A DNA stretch of 59,076 bases from Neoakkermansia glycaniphila (GCF_001683795.1 NZ_LIGX01000011.1:1-59076), one strand, 5' to 3'; counted from the first letter of the stretch, positions 41,217 to 50,682 are shown. A program made the numbers and translations. Notes: generated by a model from the letters alone, not told the origin.

Positions 41217-43196
41217 ATGAACGACGACCTCCCCGCCCCTCCACGCAGAAAAACCGGAGCATCCCTTGATCTGCCGCCACTGCGCTGCACTCCCGGCCGC
41301 CCCGTTGACTCATTGCCTGAACCACCCCAGAAAACATCCATCGCACTCCCTCCCTGCCCCACCGCCGCACCGCCCCCCTCTGCGGCAACACAAAATCAGC
41401 CCGGCATTCCCGCCGGGCAAAACACGGCAACCCCGGCACACCGCACATCCGTGCCGGTCTATGTCCCTCACCTCCCTCTTCGAGAAGAAACGGACAACCA
41501 CTCTTCGCCATCCGGCGAAAAGGCGGATGAAACCCCGATCCATCCATCGCCCGCACTCCGAACGAGGACGCGCCAGCAAAACGAACCGCCGGACAACCCC
41601 TCATGGCAACCCTCACCCTGCTCCGGGCCATCTTCATCCTCCACCAAAATAACGCTTGCCATCCTCCTGCCGACACTCCTCGTCGGCGGAGGAGCAGCCG
41701 CATGGTACCTTGCACAACAGCCTATTCCGCATACAGCAGTCACCCCCGACACCGCGCCCCCGGCAATCGAATCGGAAAAACACCCGCTGCCAGCACACAC
41801 GCCCCAGCCGCTTCAGCTCATCACCCCGGAACTCACTCTTGCCGGAGAATCCCCCAAACAAAACCCTGCCCCAGCCGAAACCGAGGAACAAATCGAAAAA
41901 CGTCGCAGGCAACTTGCCATGGAACAAGCCCTCGAACAAGGCCTGACTCTATCCGGACAATCGACGGATTCCGGCGCACTGCCCGACATCGCCAAAGCCA
42001 TCTCCTGCTTTGAAAAAGCCGCCGCCCTCGGCAGCCCGGAAGCCGACTACCAGCTCGGATGCATCTACATCGGCCAGAAAAACAGTGAACCCGATCCGGA
42101 CAAAGCCCACACCCACTTCCTGCGGGCCGGCATAGCCGGACACACCCAGGCACAAGCCATCCTCTATGAAATGTCCGAAAAAGGCATAGGAACCGAAAAA
42201 AACCATACCGAAGCCTTACGATGGCTACAGCTAGCCGCCAGGCAACTCCCGGCGGCGCAACTCAAACTGGCCGAACAACACTACCGTGGCATCCCGCCTC
42301 TCACGCAAAACACGGACAAAGCCGTAGAACTCATCAACAGAGCCCTGGCGGAAGACCCTCAGCCCGAATACCGCGTCTTCCTCGCCCGCATCTACTTCGG
42401 CAGCAGCGACACCAGACGCCATGCCCTCATTCGGAACCTCATCCTTCAGGATGCGGAAAACGGCGACCCGCACGCCCAAACCCTGATGGCCGACATCTAT
42501 CAGGAACGCAAAGGCATGCCGCCCGGCACCACGGAACCGGAACGGTACCGGCAAATCGAACACTGGCTCGAACGCCTCACGGAAAAAGGCGACCCGCACG
42601 CCGCCTACCGGCTCGGCATCCACTACGAACGGCGTGCCCTTCAAACCACAGGGCAGCAACAAACGGAATACCGCAAACTCTCCCGCAAAAACCTTCAAAC
42701 CGCTGCCGAACTGGGACACAAAGAGGCCGCTGCCCGCCTGAAAACCCAGCCCTCCGCCCCGGTCGGCCAAACAGCACCCGCCATCACTGCACCTGCATCA
42801 CTCGCCGGAGCAACCATACGATTCGCCTCGTCCGATGAAAATGACCGGATCATACTCATCGAAATGCAAACGGGCACCGAAGGCCGCCTCGACCGAGCAT
42901 ACTCCTTAAACGCCATCGAATACAACCCGCACGGCTCAAAAGCCGAATTCGGCTTCATCTATACGGACACACACAATCCCCACAAATTTTACAATTACCA
43001 ACTCATCGGACGGAACGTCAACGAACAGCACCCATACCCCGACCCGGAAAAAGAAAACGAACCTCCCGCCATCATCACCTTCACGCAACGGAACGGCAAC
43101 ACCTACACGGGAACCCTGCGCGGCTATCTGGCTTGCGACCGATTCTCCTACGCTACCCGCTTCGACAATGTTCCCATCACAATCACCTTCCCCTGA
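41217..43196 (+). CDS. Sel1-repeat membrane protein with C-terminal 'LAGATI' domain
   Basis: 659 aa. A Pro-rich cytoplasmic N-terminus (1-140), one transmembrane helix (about 143-165), a Pro-rich periplasmic linker, then Sel1-like repeats (about 240-500: ISCFEKAAALGSPEADYQLG, ALRWLQLAARQLPAAQLKLA, HWLERLTEKGDPHAAYRLG). The last ~130 residues are the beta domain also found in the lipoprotein at 35141. The ATG at 41217 is 44 bases after the GYF gene; upstream codons in this frame overlap that gene in another frame. Sel1 repeats are protein-protein scaffolds, here probably periplasmic. Confidence 0.8.
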   Translation: MNDDLPAPPRRKTGASLDLPPLRCTPGRPVDSLPEPPQKTSIALPPCPTAAPPPSAATQNQPGIPAGQNTATPAHRTSVPVYVPHLPLREETDNHSSPSGEKADETPIHPSPALRTRTRQQNEPPDNPSWQPSPCSGPSSSSTKITLAILLPTLLVGGGAAAWYLAQQPIPHTAVTPDTAPPAIESEKHPLPAHTPQPLQLITPELTLAGESPKQNPAPAETEEQIEKRRRQLAMEQALEQGLTLSGQSTDSGALPDIAKAISCFEKAAALGSPEADYQLGCIYIGQKNSEPDPDKAHTHFLRAGIAGHTQAQAILYEMSEKGIGTEKNHTEALRWLQLAARQLPAAQLKLAEQHYRGIPPLTQNTDKAVELINRALAEDPQPEYRVFLARIYFGSSDTRRHALIRNLILQDAENGDPHAQTLMADIYQERKGMPPGTTEPERYRQIEHWLERLTEKGDPHAAYRLGIHYERRALQTTGQQQTEYRKLSRKNLQTAAELGHKEAAARLKTQPSAPVGQTAPAITAPASLAGATIRFASSDENDRIILIEMQTGTEGRLDRAYSLNAIEYNPHGSKAEFGFIYTDTHNPHKFYNYQLIGRNVNEQHPYPDPEKENEPPAIITFTQRNGNTYTGTLRGYLACDRFSYATRFDNVPITITFP

Positions 43197-43212
43197 CACA
43201 CCAATCGAACAC

Positions 43213-43545
43213 ATGAAAACACACATCCTCATACCTGCCGCCTCCGGCCTCTGCCTGATCCTTGCCGCCTGCTCCGACAACAGCCCGAACGGCCTCTTCC
43301 GGCAAACGATCTCCATCCTGAACGACATCCGCGACAAAGAAAGCGCCGATCTGGCAGCTCCGGAACTCGAACGCCTGATGTCGGAAATCAAACAAGTCAT
43401 GCACAGCGAACCGTACAAGGGACAAAGCATGGAAACACTGATCGAAAAAAACACGCGTGAAGCATTCGAAACGCAAATGCAGCGCATCATGCACGCCCGC
43501 GCCTACGGATCGAAAAAATTGGCCGAAATCTTCCGCTCCAAATAA
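43213..43545 (+). CDS. Small lipoprotein with CSDNSPNGL motif (copy 2)
   Basis: 110 aa. Lipidation at Cys20, giving CSDNSPNGLFRQ, then a helical domain (KESADLAAPELERLMSEIKQ) parallel to the gene at 34729 (KKSADVAAPKIKELISKLKE). Both end near an aromatic/charged tail. It starts 16 bases after the Sel1 protein gene and closes the surface cluster. Function unknown. Confidence 0.78.
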   Translation: MKTHILIPAASGLCLILAACSDNSPNGLFRQTISILNDIRDKESADLAAPELERLMSEIKQVMHSEPYKGQSMETLIEKNTREAFETQMQRIMHARAYGSKKLAEIFRSK

Positions 43546-43604
43546 CCGTCTGCAACCTCCCGGACACACCTCCCGACCATCCGCAAACACACATCATTTT
43601 TTTA

Positions 43605-43633
43605 TTGACACGAACTCAGCAATACATTATTAT
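43605..43633 (+). promoter_or_regulatory. Promoter before secreted protein and PA14 paralog 7
   Basis: TTGACA (43605-43610), 17 bp, TATTAT (43628-43633): the best match to the standard consensus in the window. The leader is about 80 nt. Confidence 0.75.
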
Positions 43634-43721
43634 CCAATATGAAACGAATCTCTCTTTCCGATTGTAGAAACGTTTCATCCCGTAACCGCGCGTCTCCCCG
43701 GATGTTGAACCCGCACATCGC

Positions 43722-44231
43722 ATGAAACTCCTCACTTCGCTACGCCACCTGTCCGTGCTCATCGCCATCCTGCCATGCCTCCGGGCACTGACTCTGCATG
43801 CCGCACCCCCGGCAGCCTCCGCCACCATCAGCGAAGACCGCAAAGCCGCCATCGAAGAACTCATCGCCATCGTCAACGAACTCGACACCCTCCTCTCCGG
43901 AGTCAAAAGCAAATCCGATGCCGATGCTGCCGCCACCCGCATCCCCGCCCTGCAAACGCGCATCATGCAGCACAACCGGGCCGTCATCGGCATCACTCCC
44001 TACACGAAAGCCCTCTACAACGAAGTACAGGCCAAGTACGGCGCCAAGGTACAGGAAGCCTTCCGCAAACTGGAAAACACACTCTCCTCCCTGCAGCGGT
44101 CCCGATTTTACTCCTCCAACGACCTCAAAAAGGCGCTAACGTACGGCATGTCCCACCCCTACTTCTACAACAGGCGGCTTGATGGCACCTACATCAACCC
44201 TCCCACAGCCTCCTCACCGTCCGCCTATTGA
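43722..44231 (+). CDS. Hypothetical secreted protein (169 aa)
   Basis: Signal peptide (about residues 1-28, ending LTLHAA) and a helical mature domain (AIEELIAIVNELDTLLSGVK) followed by a region rich in Tyr near the C-terminus. I recognise no family. It is 4 bases from PA14 paralog 7 and shares its promoter, so the two may act together. Confidence 0.7.
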   Translation: MKLLTSLRHLSVLIAILPCLRALTLHAAPPAASATISEDRKAAIEELIAIVNELDTLLSGVKSKSDADAAATRIPALQTRIMQHNRAVIGITPYTKALYNEVQAKYGAKVQEAFRKLENTLSSLQRSRFYSSNDLKKALTYGMSHPYFYNRRLDGTYINPPTASSPSAY

Positions 44232-44235
44232 CACC

Positions 44236-45744
44236 ATGGCCATACACATCGAAAACACCCCTTCGGCACTGGCCTCGTTGAAAACACGCCTGAAGCAGGC
44301 ACGGCTGGTCTCCCTCTCCGTCACCCTCCTCTGCCTCCTCCTCTCCGCAGCCATCCTCTACTTCTGCGTCAAACTCTTCGAAACCACTCCCCCCGCCCAA
44401 CTCACGCACTACATTCCACCCAACGACGCACCCCCCAGCCAGCAAGCCCCTGTCACCAAACAACTGCAATCCCGCCCCGCAAGCGCCGCATCCTCCATCG
44501 CACCGTCCATCGCCGTTGCCGCAACGGCCGGCAGCATCGCCATGCCCCAGATCGACATCTCCCCTCCTGAACAGGACTTCGGCACCGGCGAAGTCATCGC
44601 TGCCGGATTCGGCAACGGCTCCGTCAGCACCGACCTTGGCGCCGGAGGATACGGCATGGGCAGCGAACAAGCCGGAGCCTCATCACTCGCCGGCACCCTC
44701 TACGACCTCAAGCAAACCCAGAGCGGCGCACCCTCCATCTACGCGGAAAGCCAATCCAACGCCGAAGTCGTCAAACTGCTGGCCGACTTCTACAAAAGCA
44801 ACTGGAACGCCTCCCTACTGGGCCGCTTCTGGAAATCGAAAACGAAACTGTACACCTCCTGCTTCTACATGCCCAACAGCGAAGACAAAGAAGCACCGCA
44901 CGCCTACCGCTGCTCGGACACCATGAGCGAATCCCGCTGGGTTGCCATCTACAAAGGAAAAGTCAAAGCCCCCAAAACCGGCCGCTTCCGCTTCGTCGGC
45001 ATCGGCGACTCCGTCATGGCCGTCCGATTCAACAGAAAAAACGTCTTCCAGTGCGGCTTCCACTCCCTGCAGGACGGCACATGGGAAACCCACCGCAAAC
45101 AACTCTTCGACCGGGGAGAAGACACCGTCACCTACCCCGGCATCGACTACTGGTGCAAACTCTTCCAATGGAACGCCGGAAGAGCCCACATCCCCATGCC
45201 CGAAGGCATGACGACAGACATCGAAGTACCCACATACCGGGTCGTCGGCACGAGAAAAGTCAAAGTCCCCATCTATGAAGACGGCCCCATCGACCCCGGC
45301 CGCGAACGCAAAATCATCGGCGAACGGGAAATAGAACAACCCATACACGATGGATCCCAATACGGCACCGCCACTGACACCGAACTCCTGTGCCGCTCCC
45401 TCTACGCCCTGCGACTCGACACCATGGAACCCAACAACCTGCCGGGCGGCTTCGAAACAGGAGACACCTTTCAGGTAAAAGCCGGACAATGGTACGACTT
45501 TGAAATGCTCATCTCCGAAATCGGAGGCGGCAAATTCGGCTTCTGCCTCCTCATCGAAGACCTTGACGACACCAACCCGAACCGCACGGACAAAGGAACC
45601 CCGCTCTACCAGCTCTTCCGCACCAACTTCGTCTCGCCGAGCGCGGAAGAATTCTACAGCGCCATCAACTTCCCCGTCCCCGACGAAGAACGGGTAGACC
45701 CGCCCTACGACCCGGACAGCCTCATCTGGGAGGCCAAAAACTGA
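44236..45744 (+). CDS. Membrane-anchored PA14-like protein, paralog 7
   Basis: 502 aa, a dispersed member of the family at 4848-13614. It keeps the MAIHIE start, transmembrane helix (25-47), PVTKQLQSRPASA segment, Gly-rich linker, TLYDLKQT and the PA14 core (KAPKTGRFRFVGIGDS, EIGGGKFGFCLLIED, DSLIWEAKN). It differs by an insert of about 80 residues in the PA14 domain (about 315-400) containing VPTYRVVGTRKVKVPIYE and GEREIEQPIHDG, which looks like an imperfect internal repeat. It lies ~30 kb from the array, on the opposite strand, behind a small secreted protein. Confidence 0.82.
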   Translation: MAIHIENTPSALASLKTRLKQARLVSLSVTLLCLLLSAAILYFCVKLFETTPPAQLTHYIPPNDAPPSQQAPVTKQLQSRPASAASSIAPSIAVAATAGSIAMPQIDISPPEQDFGTGEVIAAGFGNGSVSTDLGAGGYGMGSEQAGASSLAGTLYDLKQTQSGAPSIYAESQSNAEVVKLLADFYKSNWNASLLGRFWKSKTKLYTSCFYMPNSEDKEAPHAYRCSDTMSESRWVAIYKGKVKAPKTGRFRFVGIGDSVMAVRFNRKNVFQCGFHSLQDGTWETHRKQLFDRGEDTVTYPGIDYWCKLFQWNAGRAHIPMPEGMTTDIEVPTYRVVGTRKVKVPIYEDGPIDPGRERKIIGEREIEQPIHDGSQYGTATDTELLCRSLYALRLDTMEPNNLPGGFETGDTFQVKAGQWYDFEMLISEIGGGKFGFCLLIEDLDDTNPNRTDKGTPLYQLFRTNFVSPSAEEFYSAINFPVPDEERVDPPYDPDSLIWEAKN

Positions 45745-45795
45745 ACGGCGACCAGCCTTCCGCTTCGGCAAGAAAACCGCTCTCCGCCTGACCGA

Positions 45796-46338
45796 TCAAC
45801 CCTCAGGCACCTCTTCCGCACCAAGCTCCTTGGCACGAAAATACAGCTTGGCGGCTTCCTCCAGATCCTTCTCCACGCCCGTCCCTGCCGTATAATACTC
45901 GGCCAGATAAATCATCGCGTCCACCTGCCCGTTCTCGGCGGCCAATCGGTACCATTTTGCAGCCTCAGCCCGATCCACGGGCACACCCTCGCCAAGCTCG
46001 TAGCAATTGCCCACATTGCACTGGGCATTCGCATAGCCCTGCTCCGCAGCCTTCAGATACCAGCCGAACGCCTTCTCCTTATCCATCGGCACCCCGTTAC
46101 CGAAACTATAGCACAAGGCAAGCGCGGCCTGCGCCAGCATATACCCCTGCTCCGCAGCCTTCGCATACCACCCGGCAGCCTCTTCCTTATCCTGCTCCAC
46201 GCCATACCCGTTCGCAAAGCAGGAACCCAGGCGGAACTGCGCCTCCGGCTCACCCAACTCGGCGCCCATGCGGTACGCCTTCACCAACTCGTTCCATGAA
46301 TCATCCTTCATCATAACAGAAAAAACTCCCGGCATCAT
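45796..46338 (-). CDS. Sel1-repeat protein
   Basis: 180 aa made of four Sel1-like repeats (for example AQFRLGSCFANGYGVEQDKE, AQAALALCYSFGNGVPMDKE, AQCNVGNCYELGEGVPVDRA). No signal peptide, so probably cytoplasmic. Sel1 repeats mediate protein-protein contacts. It overlaps the end of the U32 gene by 4 bases and is co-transcribed with it. The true start may be the Met-Met at 46314/46311. Confidence 0.85.
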   Translation of the reverse strand: MMPGVFSVMMKDDSWNELVKAYRMGAELGEPEAQFRLGSCFANGYGVEQDKEEAAGWYAKAAEQGYMLAQAALALCYSFGNGVPMDKEKAFGWYLKAAEQGYANAQCNVGNCYELGEGVPVDRAEAAKWYRLAAENGQVDAMIYLAEYYTAGTGVEKDLEEAAKLYFRAKELGAEEVPEG

Positions 46339-47600
46339 GCCAGTGCCCGAGGCTGCACCAGATACACACGATCATTCCTCCGCACCCGCTCCGGCACAGC
46401 CACATACACCGTCGCTCCCTTCGGAGCGGCAGCCACACGCTGCGTCACTCCATCCACATCCTGCCGCATCTCCGCCACCTCCACGCGCAAAGCCCCCGTC
46501 GAAGGCCCGCACACCAGAATCGACTGCCCCTCCTCCAGCCCCAGAGCCTCCAGAAACAGCTCCGCCACCCCATTCTTCGCATAAAAACGCGTCACCTTCG
46601 CCGCATGCACCCGCTGCTCCGTCGCACGGCTATTCGAACAGCCGCTCCACTCGCCCCACGCCTCGCCCAGATAATACCCGCCGTGCCAGAAATCGCGATT
46701 GAACACCCCGTGCAGCTGCGCTTCCCATGCCTCCACCCGCTCCGGCGTAAACGCCCCCTCCCGGCAAGCCTGCACAGCCTCCTTATACACCCGCGTCACC
46801 GCCGCCACATAATCCTCGGACCTCCCACGCCCCTCCAGCTTGAACACCGACACCCCCGCATCCACCAACTGATCCAGCACGCGAATCGTACAAATATCCC
46901 GGGGAGACATCACATACTTGTTATCGATCTCCAGCTCGAACCCCGTCTCCGCATCCGTCACCTTATACGCCCGGCGGCAAAGCTGATAGCACGCCCCCCG
47001 GTTCGCCGAAGAATTATACCCCGCAAGACTCATATAGCACTTGCCGGACACCGCAATGCACAACGCCCCGTGGGCGAACACCTCCACCCGCACAAGACCG
47101 CCCGAAGGCCCCCGCACATCCTCACGCTCAATCCCCTCGATAATATGCCGAATCTGCGAAAGCTTCAACTCCCGCGCCAGCACCATCACATCCGCAAACG
47201 CCGCATAAAAACGCACGGCCGCCAGATTGCACACATTCGCCTGCACCGAAATATGCACCGGCAGCCCGATCGAATGCGCATACGAAATCACCGCAATATC
47301 GGAAGCGATCACCGCATCGATCCCGGCCTTCAACGCCTCATCGCACAGCGCACGCATCTCCGCCATCTCCTCATCGTACACGATCACATTGCACGTCAGA
47401 TAAGCCTTTGCACCCGCCGCATGGCACAGCCGCGCCACCTTCCGCAAATCGTCACGCGTAAAATTGGCCGAAGCGCGAGCACGCATATTCAACTCGCCCA
47501 CGCCGAAATACACCGAATCCGCACCGGACCTCAACGCCGCCGCGAGAGATTCAAACGAACCCGCCGGAGCCATAATTTCCAAAACATCACCGCAAGCCAT
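46335..47600 (-). CDS. U32 family peptidase / tRNA hydroxylation-type protein
   Basis: 421 aa. The U32 signature is complete: EVFAHGALCIAVSGKCYMS, with Cys residues continued in GACYQLCRRAY, which in this family hold an iron-sulfur cluster. APAGSFESLAAALRSGADSVYFG is the typical TIM-barrel opening. Relatives such as YegQ/TrhP hydroxylate tRNA uridine-34 and RlhA modifies 23S rRNA; older annotation calls them collagenase-like proteases. The ATG at 47600 is favoured over a GTG two codons upstream. A Sel1 gene overlaps its end by 4 bases. Confidence 0.85.
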   Translation of the reverse strand: MACGDVLEIMAPAGSFESLAAALRSGADSVYFGVGELNMRARASANFTRDDLRKVARLCHAAGAKAYLTCNVIVYDEEMAEMRALCDEALKAGIDAVIASDIAVISYAHSIGLPVHISVQANVCNLAAVRFYAAFADVMVLARELKLSQIRHIIEGIEREDVRGPSGGLVRVEVFAHGALCIAVSGKCYMSLAGYNSSANRGACYQLCRRAYKVTDAETGFELEIDNKYVMSPRDICTIRVLDQLVDAGVSVFKLEGRGRSEDYVAAVTRVYKEAVQACREGAFTPERVEAWEAQLHGVFNRDFWHGGYYLGEAWGEWSGCSNSRATEQRVHAAKVTRFYAKNGVAELFLEALGLEEGQSILVCGPSTGALRVEVAEMRQDVDGVTQRVAAAPKGATVYVAVPERVRRNDRVYLVQPRALA

Positions 47601-47801
47601 GCACACACAGAGTAAAGGAAAGCCCGCCTCCCGTCAAGCACGGGAACCTGCACCATCATCGGCAGGAGTCTGCCGGACGCCTCTCCCCGCGCATTCCCCC
47701 TCCGCCGCCGTGAATAAGATTGCCACCTCACCCTCTTTTATTGTAACAATAGAACATGCTTCCGTCTTTCACCACTGGAAGCCATCATCCCCTTCCATCC
47801 C

Positions 47802-48950
47802 ATGCACCACTCACCAGACCACAACCTCCCCCAGGGAATGAACCCCGCAGACCTCCTCCGGCAGGGCATGCGGCCGGACACCATCGGAGACAACGCACAG
47901 CCCCCCTTCCATGCTCCCTCCCTCGAAGAACTCGCCCCGCTCTTCCCGGAACTCGACTTCATCAAACTGATCGGAGAAGGCGGCATGGGAGCCGTCTACA
48001 AGGCCAGGCAATGCGCTCTCGACCGCCTCATCGCCCTCAAAATCCTGCCTGAAGAAATCGGAGGAGACGCCGCCTTCTCCGAACAATTCACCCGCGAAGC
48101 CAAAGCCCTCGCCACACTCAACCACCCCAACATCGTCGCCATCCACGAATTCGGCAAAAAGGACGACCTCTACTACATCGTCATGGAATACGTGGACGGC
48201 ACCAACCTGCGAACCATCATGGAACGCGGCCTCATCAACCCCAAAGAAGCCCTCGCCATCGTCCCCCAAATCTGCGACGCCCTCCAATACGCCCATGACC
48301 GCGGCATCGTCCACCGAGACATCAAACCCGAAAACATCCTCCTCAACAGAGCAGGCACCGTCAAAGTCGCCGACTTCGGACTCGTCAAACTCGTACCGGC
48401 ACAGCGAACCTCCGCCACCGGCGGCATCGCGCAGCAGGAAAACTCCAATGCGTCCGTCCTCACGCGCGACGGCAAAGTCATGGGCACCCCCGCCTACATG
48501 GCTCCCGAACAACTCGAAACACCATCCGACGTCGACCACCGGGCAGACATCTACGCCCTTGGCGTCGTCTTCTACCAAATGCTTACAGGAGAACTCCCCG
48601 GCACACGACTCTCCACCCCCTTCCGCAAAAACGCGATCGACGCTCCTTTGAACGACATCGTCCGAAAAGCACTGGAAAGCGACCCCGGCAAACGCTACCA
48701 GCAGGCCGGCATCATGAAAACGAGCCTCGAAACCCTCTCCGCCACCCCTCCCCACCCAACCTACCTCAACTGGCGGCTCACCGCAGGCGGCCTCATCGGC
48801 ATCGCAGCAGGCGCATCGCTCGGCATCTATGCATCTCCGGCCTTCATCCATAAGGGAACCTTCGCCACCCTCATTGCCGCTGGAGCCATCCTCTTGGCAG
48901 CCTCATTCCTCATCCATCGGGCCATGAAAAAATCACATGAAAACACATAA
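47802..48950 (+). CDS. Ser/Thr protein kinase with membrane anchor
   Basis: 382 aa. The kinase domain (about 54-300) has the Gly loop GEGGMG (58-63), Lys80, HRDIKPEN catalytic loop, DFG and APE (YMAPEQLE). The EELAPLFPELDFIKLIG opening is typical of planctomycete/verrucomicrobial kinases. Two hydrophobic helices (about 330-375) anchor it in the membrane with no large sensor domain outside. Its end overlaps the first of three secreted DUF4019-like genes, and an ECF sigma factor lies after them. Kinase-ECF pairs are known from Planctomycetes, so it may phosphorylate the sigma factor. Confidence 0.88.
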   Translation: MHHSPDHNLPQGMNPADLLRQGMRPDTIGDNAQPPFHAPSLEELAPLFPELDFIKLIGEGGMGAVYKARQCALDRLIALKILPEEIGGDAAFSEQFTREAKALATLNHPNIVAIHEFGKKDDLYYIVMEYVDGTNLRTIMERGLINPKEALAIVPQICDALQYAHDRGIVHRDIKPENILLNRAGTVKVADFGLVKLVPAQRTSATGGIAQQENSNASVLTRDGKVMGTPAYMAPEQLETPSDVDHRADIYALGVVFYQMLTGELPGTRLSTPFRKNAIDAPLNDIVRKALESDPGKRYQQAGIMKTSLETLSATPPHPTYLNWRLTAGGLIGIAAGASLGIYASPAFIHKGTFATLIAAGAILLAASFLIHRAMKKSHENT

Positions 48951-49539
48951 TCTCACAAAACACCTGATACCCCTCCTCTTCGCCTGCGGCACCTTCTCCC
49001 TGACCACGGGAGTCATCGCAGCCGTCCAGAACGACCGTACCGAAACCGGCAAAGAACCACCATCGGACGAAATATCCCAAGCCGTTCAAACAGCCCAATC
49101 ATGGCTCTCACTCATCGACGCAGGCCAATATGAAAAAAGCTACAACCAAATGGATAAACACATCGGCAACCACAACCTGACATTGCCCGACTGGGCAAAA
49201 TCCTGCAACAGCATGAAAACGCACTTCGGCATCATCACCGGCCGCCGTTACATCAAAATCGAAATGCTCGCCGAAACCCCGGGCTTGCCGAAAAACTCGT
49301 GGATGATCGTCACATTTCACGCTGAAACATCGGCTCCTCTGATCAGGGAATACATCAAGGCCACCGGCACAGGAACAATACCGGGAGGCATTGCCGCCTC
49401 CGAGGGAAAACTGATCGAATCCGTCGTCCTTATCAAACAACCGAAAAACGGTGAATGGCTCCCTGCCGGCAGAATCCTCGACATTCCGGAAGCTCGCGAC
49501 CCGGCCATGATTCCCTCAAAACCGCTCCTCGAACAATAA
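48937..49539 (+). CDS. Secreted DUF4019-like protein 1 (single domain)
   Basis: 200 aa. A signal or anchor (LIPLLFACGTFSLTTGVIAA) nearly identical to those of the next two genes, then one DUF4019-like domain: AQSWLSLIDAGQYEKSYNQM, and a later ESVVLIKQPKNGEW. The domain's role is unknown; it recalls NTF2-like pockets. It overlaps the kinase gene by 14 bases. Confidence 0.75.
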   Translation: MKTHNLTKHLIPLLFACGTFSLTTGVIAAVQNDRTETGKEPPSDEISQAVQTAQSWLSLIDAGQYEKSYNQMDKHIGNHNLTLPDWAKSCNSMKTHFGIITGRRYIKIEMLAETPGLPKNSWMIVTFHAETSAPLIREYIKATGTGTIPGGIAASEGKLIESVVLIKQPKNGEWLPAGRILDIPEARDPAMIPSKPLLEQ

Positions 49540-49623
49540 TCCTCACGAAAACCCACACAACTCTTTACACGCATTCGTCCCCGACAACACAGCTTCCATA
49601 TCCACAAACAATTCCACATCATC

Positions 49624-50667
49624 ATGAAAGCAACGCTCAAAAACAAATACCTCGTCCCCCTCCTCTTCGCCTGCGGCACCCTCTCATTCACCACAGGAGT
49701 CGTCGCAGCCGTCCAGAGCGCCTCCACCGCCTCGAAAACGGGGGCACAGGCTCACCAAGAAATCCAGCCGACCGACTTCGCTCGCACATGGCTCGAACAA
49801 ATCGACGCAGGCCAATACGAAAAAAGCTACAACCAATTTGACGGATCCGGCAAAACCAACCGCTCCCTGGCCGACTGGACGACAACATGGAACACATTGC
49901 AACAACAGTTCGGTACAATCAACAACCGGCAACACCAGAAAACGGAATCCTGCCGCACCCTCAAAGGACTGCCGGACGGAGACTATACGCTCGTCACCTT
50001 CAAAGCCTCGCCATCCTCCATGCCCTTGCTCACCTTATTCGAACGGCTCGTACTCGCCAAACAGCCGGACACCGGAACATGGACCGTCGCCAAAGAAGAA
50101 CTGCTCTTCACCACTTCAAACCGGGATCAGCCGGACGCAGCCTTCATCCTTCCCGGCATGGAACAGGCAGCATCCGGCAGCGCCGCTCCAGATAATCCCA
50201 CGGCCGATGCCGAAGACTTGGCGCAATGCTCCGCGGCCGCTCTGGCATGGCTCGCCTTGATCGACCAGGGCAAGTACAACGAAAGTTACGTGCAACTCCC
50301 TTTCAGCCTCAAAGAAAACTGTTCCCCCGCTCAATGGATATCGTGGATCAAAAATCACCGGCCCGACCTCAGCTCTCCTTCCGAAAGAGATTTGATTATC
50401 AAAAGGGAACAGATCACCGATCCCGACAAGAGATACAGCATCACCCGCCTCGAAGAGGAATGGGTAGAAACTCACGACGGCAAAAGTGCAACCTCACCGG
50501 CAGAGGATCAGGAATACAATGCCCGCACGATCCAGTTCTCGACCCGCTCATCCCGCTACGACGGAATCACCATTGAAACGGTGATCGTATATCGTCGCAC
50601 CAACGGAGCATGCAAAGTGGCCGCCTATTATGCGGAGCAACTCCCATCCGACGAGCCCCTTCCATAA
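49624..50667 (+). CDS. Secreted DUF4019-like protein 2 (two domains)
   Basis: 347 aa. Signal-like start (VPLLFACGTLSFTTGVVAAV) then two DUF4019-like domains: residues about 45-165 (FARTWLEQIDAGQYEKSYNQ) and about 190-345 (ALAWLALIDQGKYNESYVQL). The first is close to protein 1. Domain duplication within the gene and gene duplication around it show a local expansion. Confidence 0.75.
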   Translation: MKATLKNKYLVPLLFACGTLSFTTGVVAAVQSASTASKTGAQAHQEIQPTDFARTWLEQIDAGQYEKSYNQFDGSGKTNRSLADWTTTWNTLQQQFGTINNRQHQKTESCRTLKGLPDGDYTLVTFKASPSSMPLLTLFERLVLAKQPDTGTWTVAKEELLFTTSNRDQPDAAFILPGMEQAASGSAAPDNPTADAEDLAQCSAAALAWLALIDQGKYNESYVQLPFSLKENCSPAQWISWIKNHRPDLSSPSERDLIIKREQITDPDKRYSITRLEEEWVETHDGKSATSPAEDQEYNARTIQFSTRSSRYDGITIETVIVYRRTNGACKVAAYYAEQLPSDEPLP

Positions 50668-50682
50668 CCAGTCGCCCCACGC

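Noticed and set aside
46335..47600. U32 protein as a secreted collagenase
   Set aside because: No signal peptide, and the Cys pattern fits the iron-sulfur RNA-modifying branch of the family.
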